A stretch of 21,282 bases of DNA, from the NCBI GenBank assembly GCA_035761805.1, contig DASTQL010000085.1:1-21282 (forward strand). Reading direction: 5' to 3'. The notes under the pieces were generated by a model. That model was not told the DNA's origin and did no database searches. It was given only the letters and a program-made list of their open reading frames with translations. A program made the translations under genes and the position numbers. Position 1 is the first letter of the stretch. Each line of letters opens with the position of its first letter. The DNA comes from DASTQL01 sp035761805. GTDB lineage: Bacteria > Actinomycetota > Actinomycetes > Jiangellales > Jiangellaceae. Below are positions 21,248-21,282 of this stretch, in pieces.

Positions 21248-21282
21248 TCAGCTGAACAGCCGGGCCACCTCGTCGTACGCGG
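21248..21282 (-). CDS. C-terminal end of an unidentified gene (partial)
   Basis: On the - strand an open frame enters from the window edge and reads AYDEVARLFS before TGA at 21250-21248. It converges on the GH3 gene with a 9-base gap. The peptide looks like a genuine helical C-terminus, but it is too short to assign to a family. Confidence 0.45.
   Translation of the reverse strand, partial: AYDEVARLFS

Noticed and set aside
18366..21282. The HAD/GH3 segment as a recently acquired genomic island.
   Set aside because: Base composition and codon use look like the rest, no integrase, tRNA or direct repeats flank it, and the lack of CCGTACGG there is not significant at these numbers.

Overview
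The window is a high-GC (roughly 70% G+C) chromosomal segment of an actinobacterium (class Actinomycetes). The evidence is the mycothiol gene mshA followed by a YbjN-domain gene and gpmA, the phoU / senX3-regX3 phosphate-control locus, frequent GTG starts, and several TANNNT-type -10 boxes placed 6-8 nt before start codons, which indicates leaderless transcripts. The genus cannot be fixed from the sequence alone.

Layout. 1-1637: a possible C-terminal tail of an upstream gene, an alpha/beta-hydrolase and an AlaX-type alanyl-tRNA editing protein, all on +. 1921-3664: on -, an exported L,D-transpeptidase with two peptidoglycan-binding repeats, preceded by a macro-domain hydrolase. 3749-6349: on +, mshA, a YbjN-domain gene and gpmA. 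6400-9117: phoU (-) diverges from senX3-regX3 (+), with a PHO-box-like direct repeat between them and a clear hairpin terminator after regX3. 9286-9891: a lipoprotein gene (-) with a PCuAC-like pattern. 9961-16766: a tightly coupled operon on - for aerobic carbon monoxide dehydrogenase, read as coxM, coxS, coxL, xdhC-YHS, coxD, coxE. 16962-18365: nhaA on +. 18694-21238: a HAD-hydrolase gene and a GH3 beta-N-acetylhexosaminidase gene, both with several deletions. 21248-21282: the end of an unidentified gene on -.

How the genes fit together. The cox operon is the metabolic centrepiece. CoxL carries the AYACSFR loop that defines form I (CO-oxidising) molybdenum-copper enzymes, plus the conserved GVGE glutamate. 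CoxS has eight cysteines for two [2Fe-2S] clusters and CoxM has the FAD motifs. CoxD (MoxR AAA+), CoxE (VWA) and an XdhC-family protein are the expected maturation factors. The XdhC protein has an extra C-terminal YHS metal-binding domain, which may relate to copper handling for the Mo-Cu site. This suggests an aerobe that gains energy from trace atmospheric CO.

The most unusual regions are the XdhC-YHS fusion, the PHO box, the recurrent leaderless promoters, the damaged HAD/GH3 pair, several strong inverted repeats in intergenic DNA, and a roughly ten-fold excess of the 8-bp palindrome CCGTACGG. I see no CRISPR array, tRNA, rRNA, insertion sequence, integrase or phage gene.
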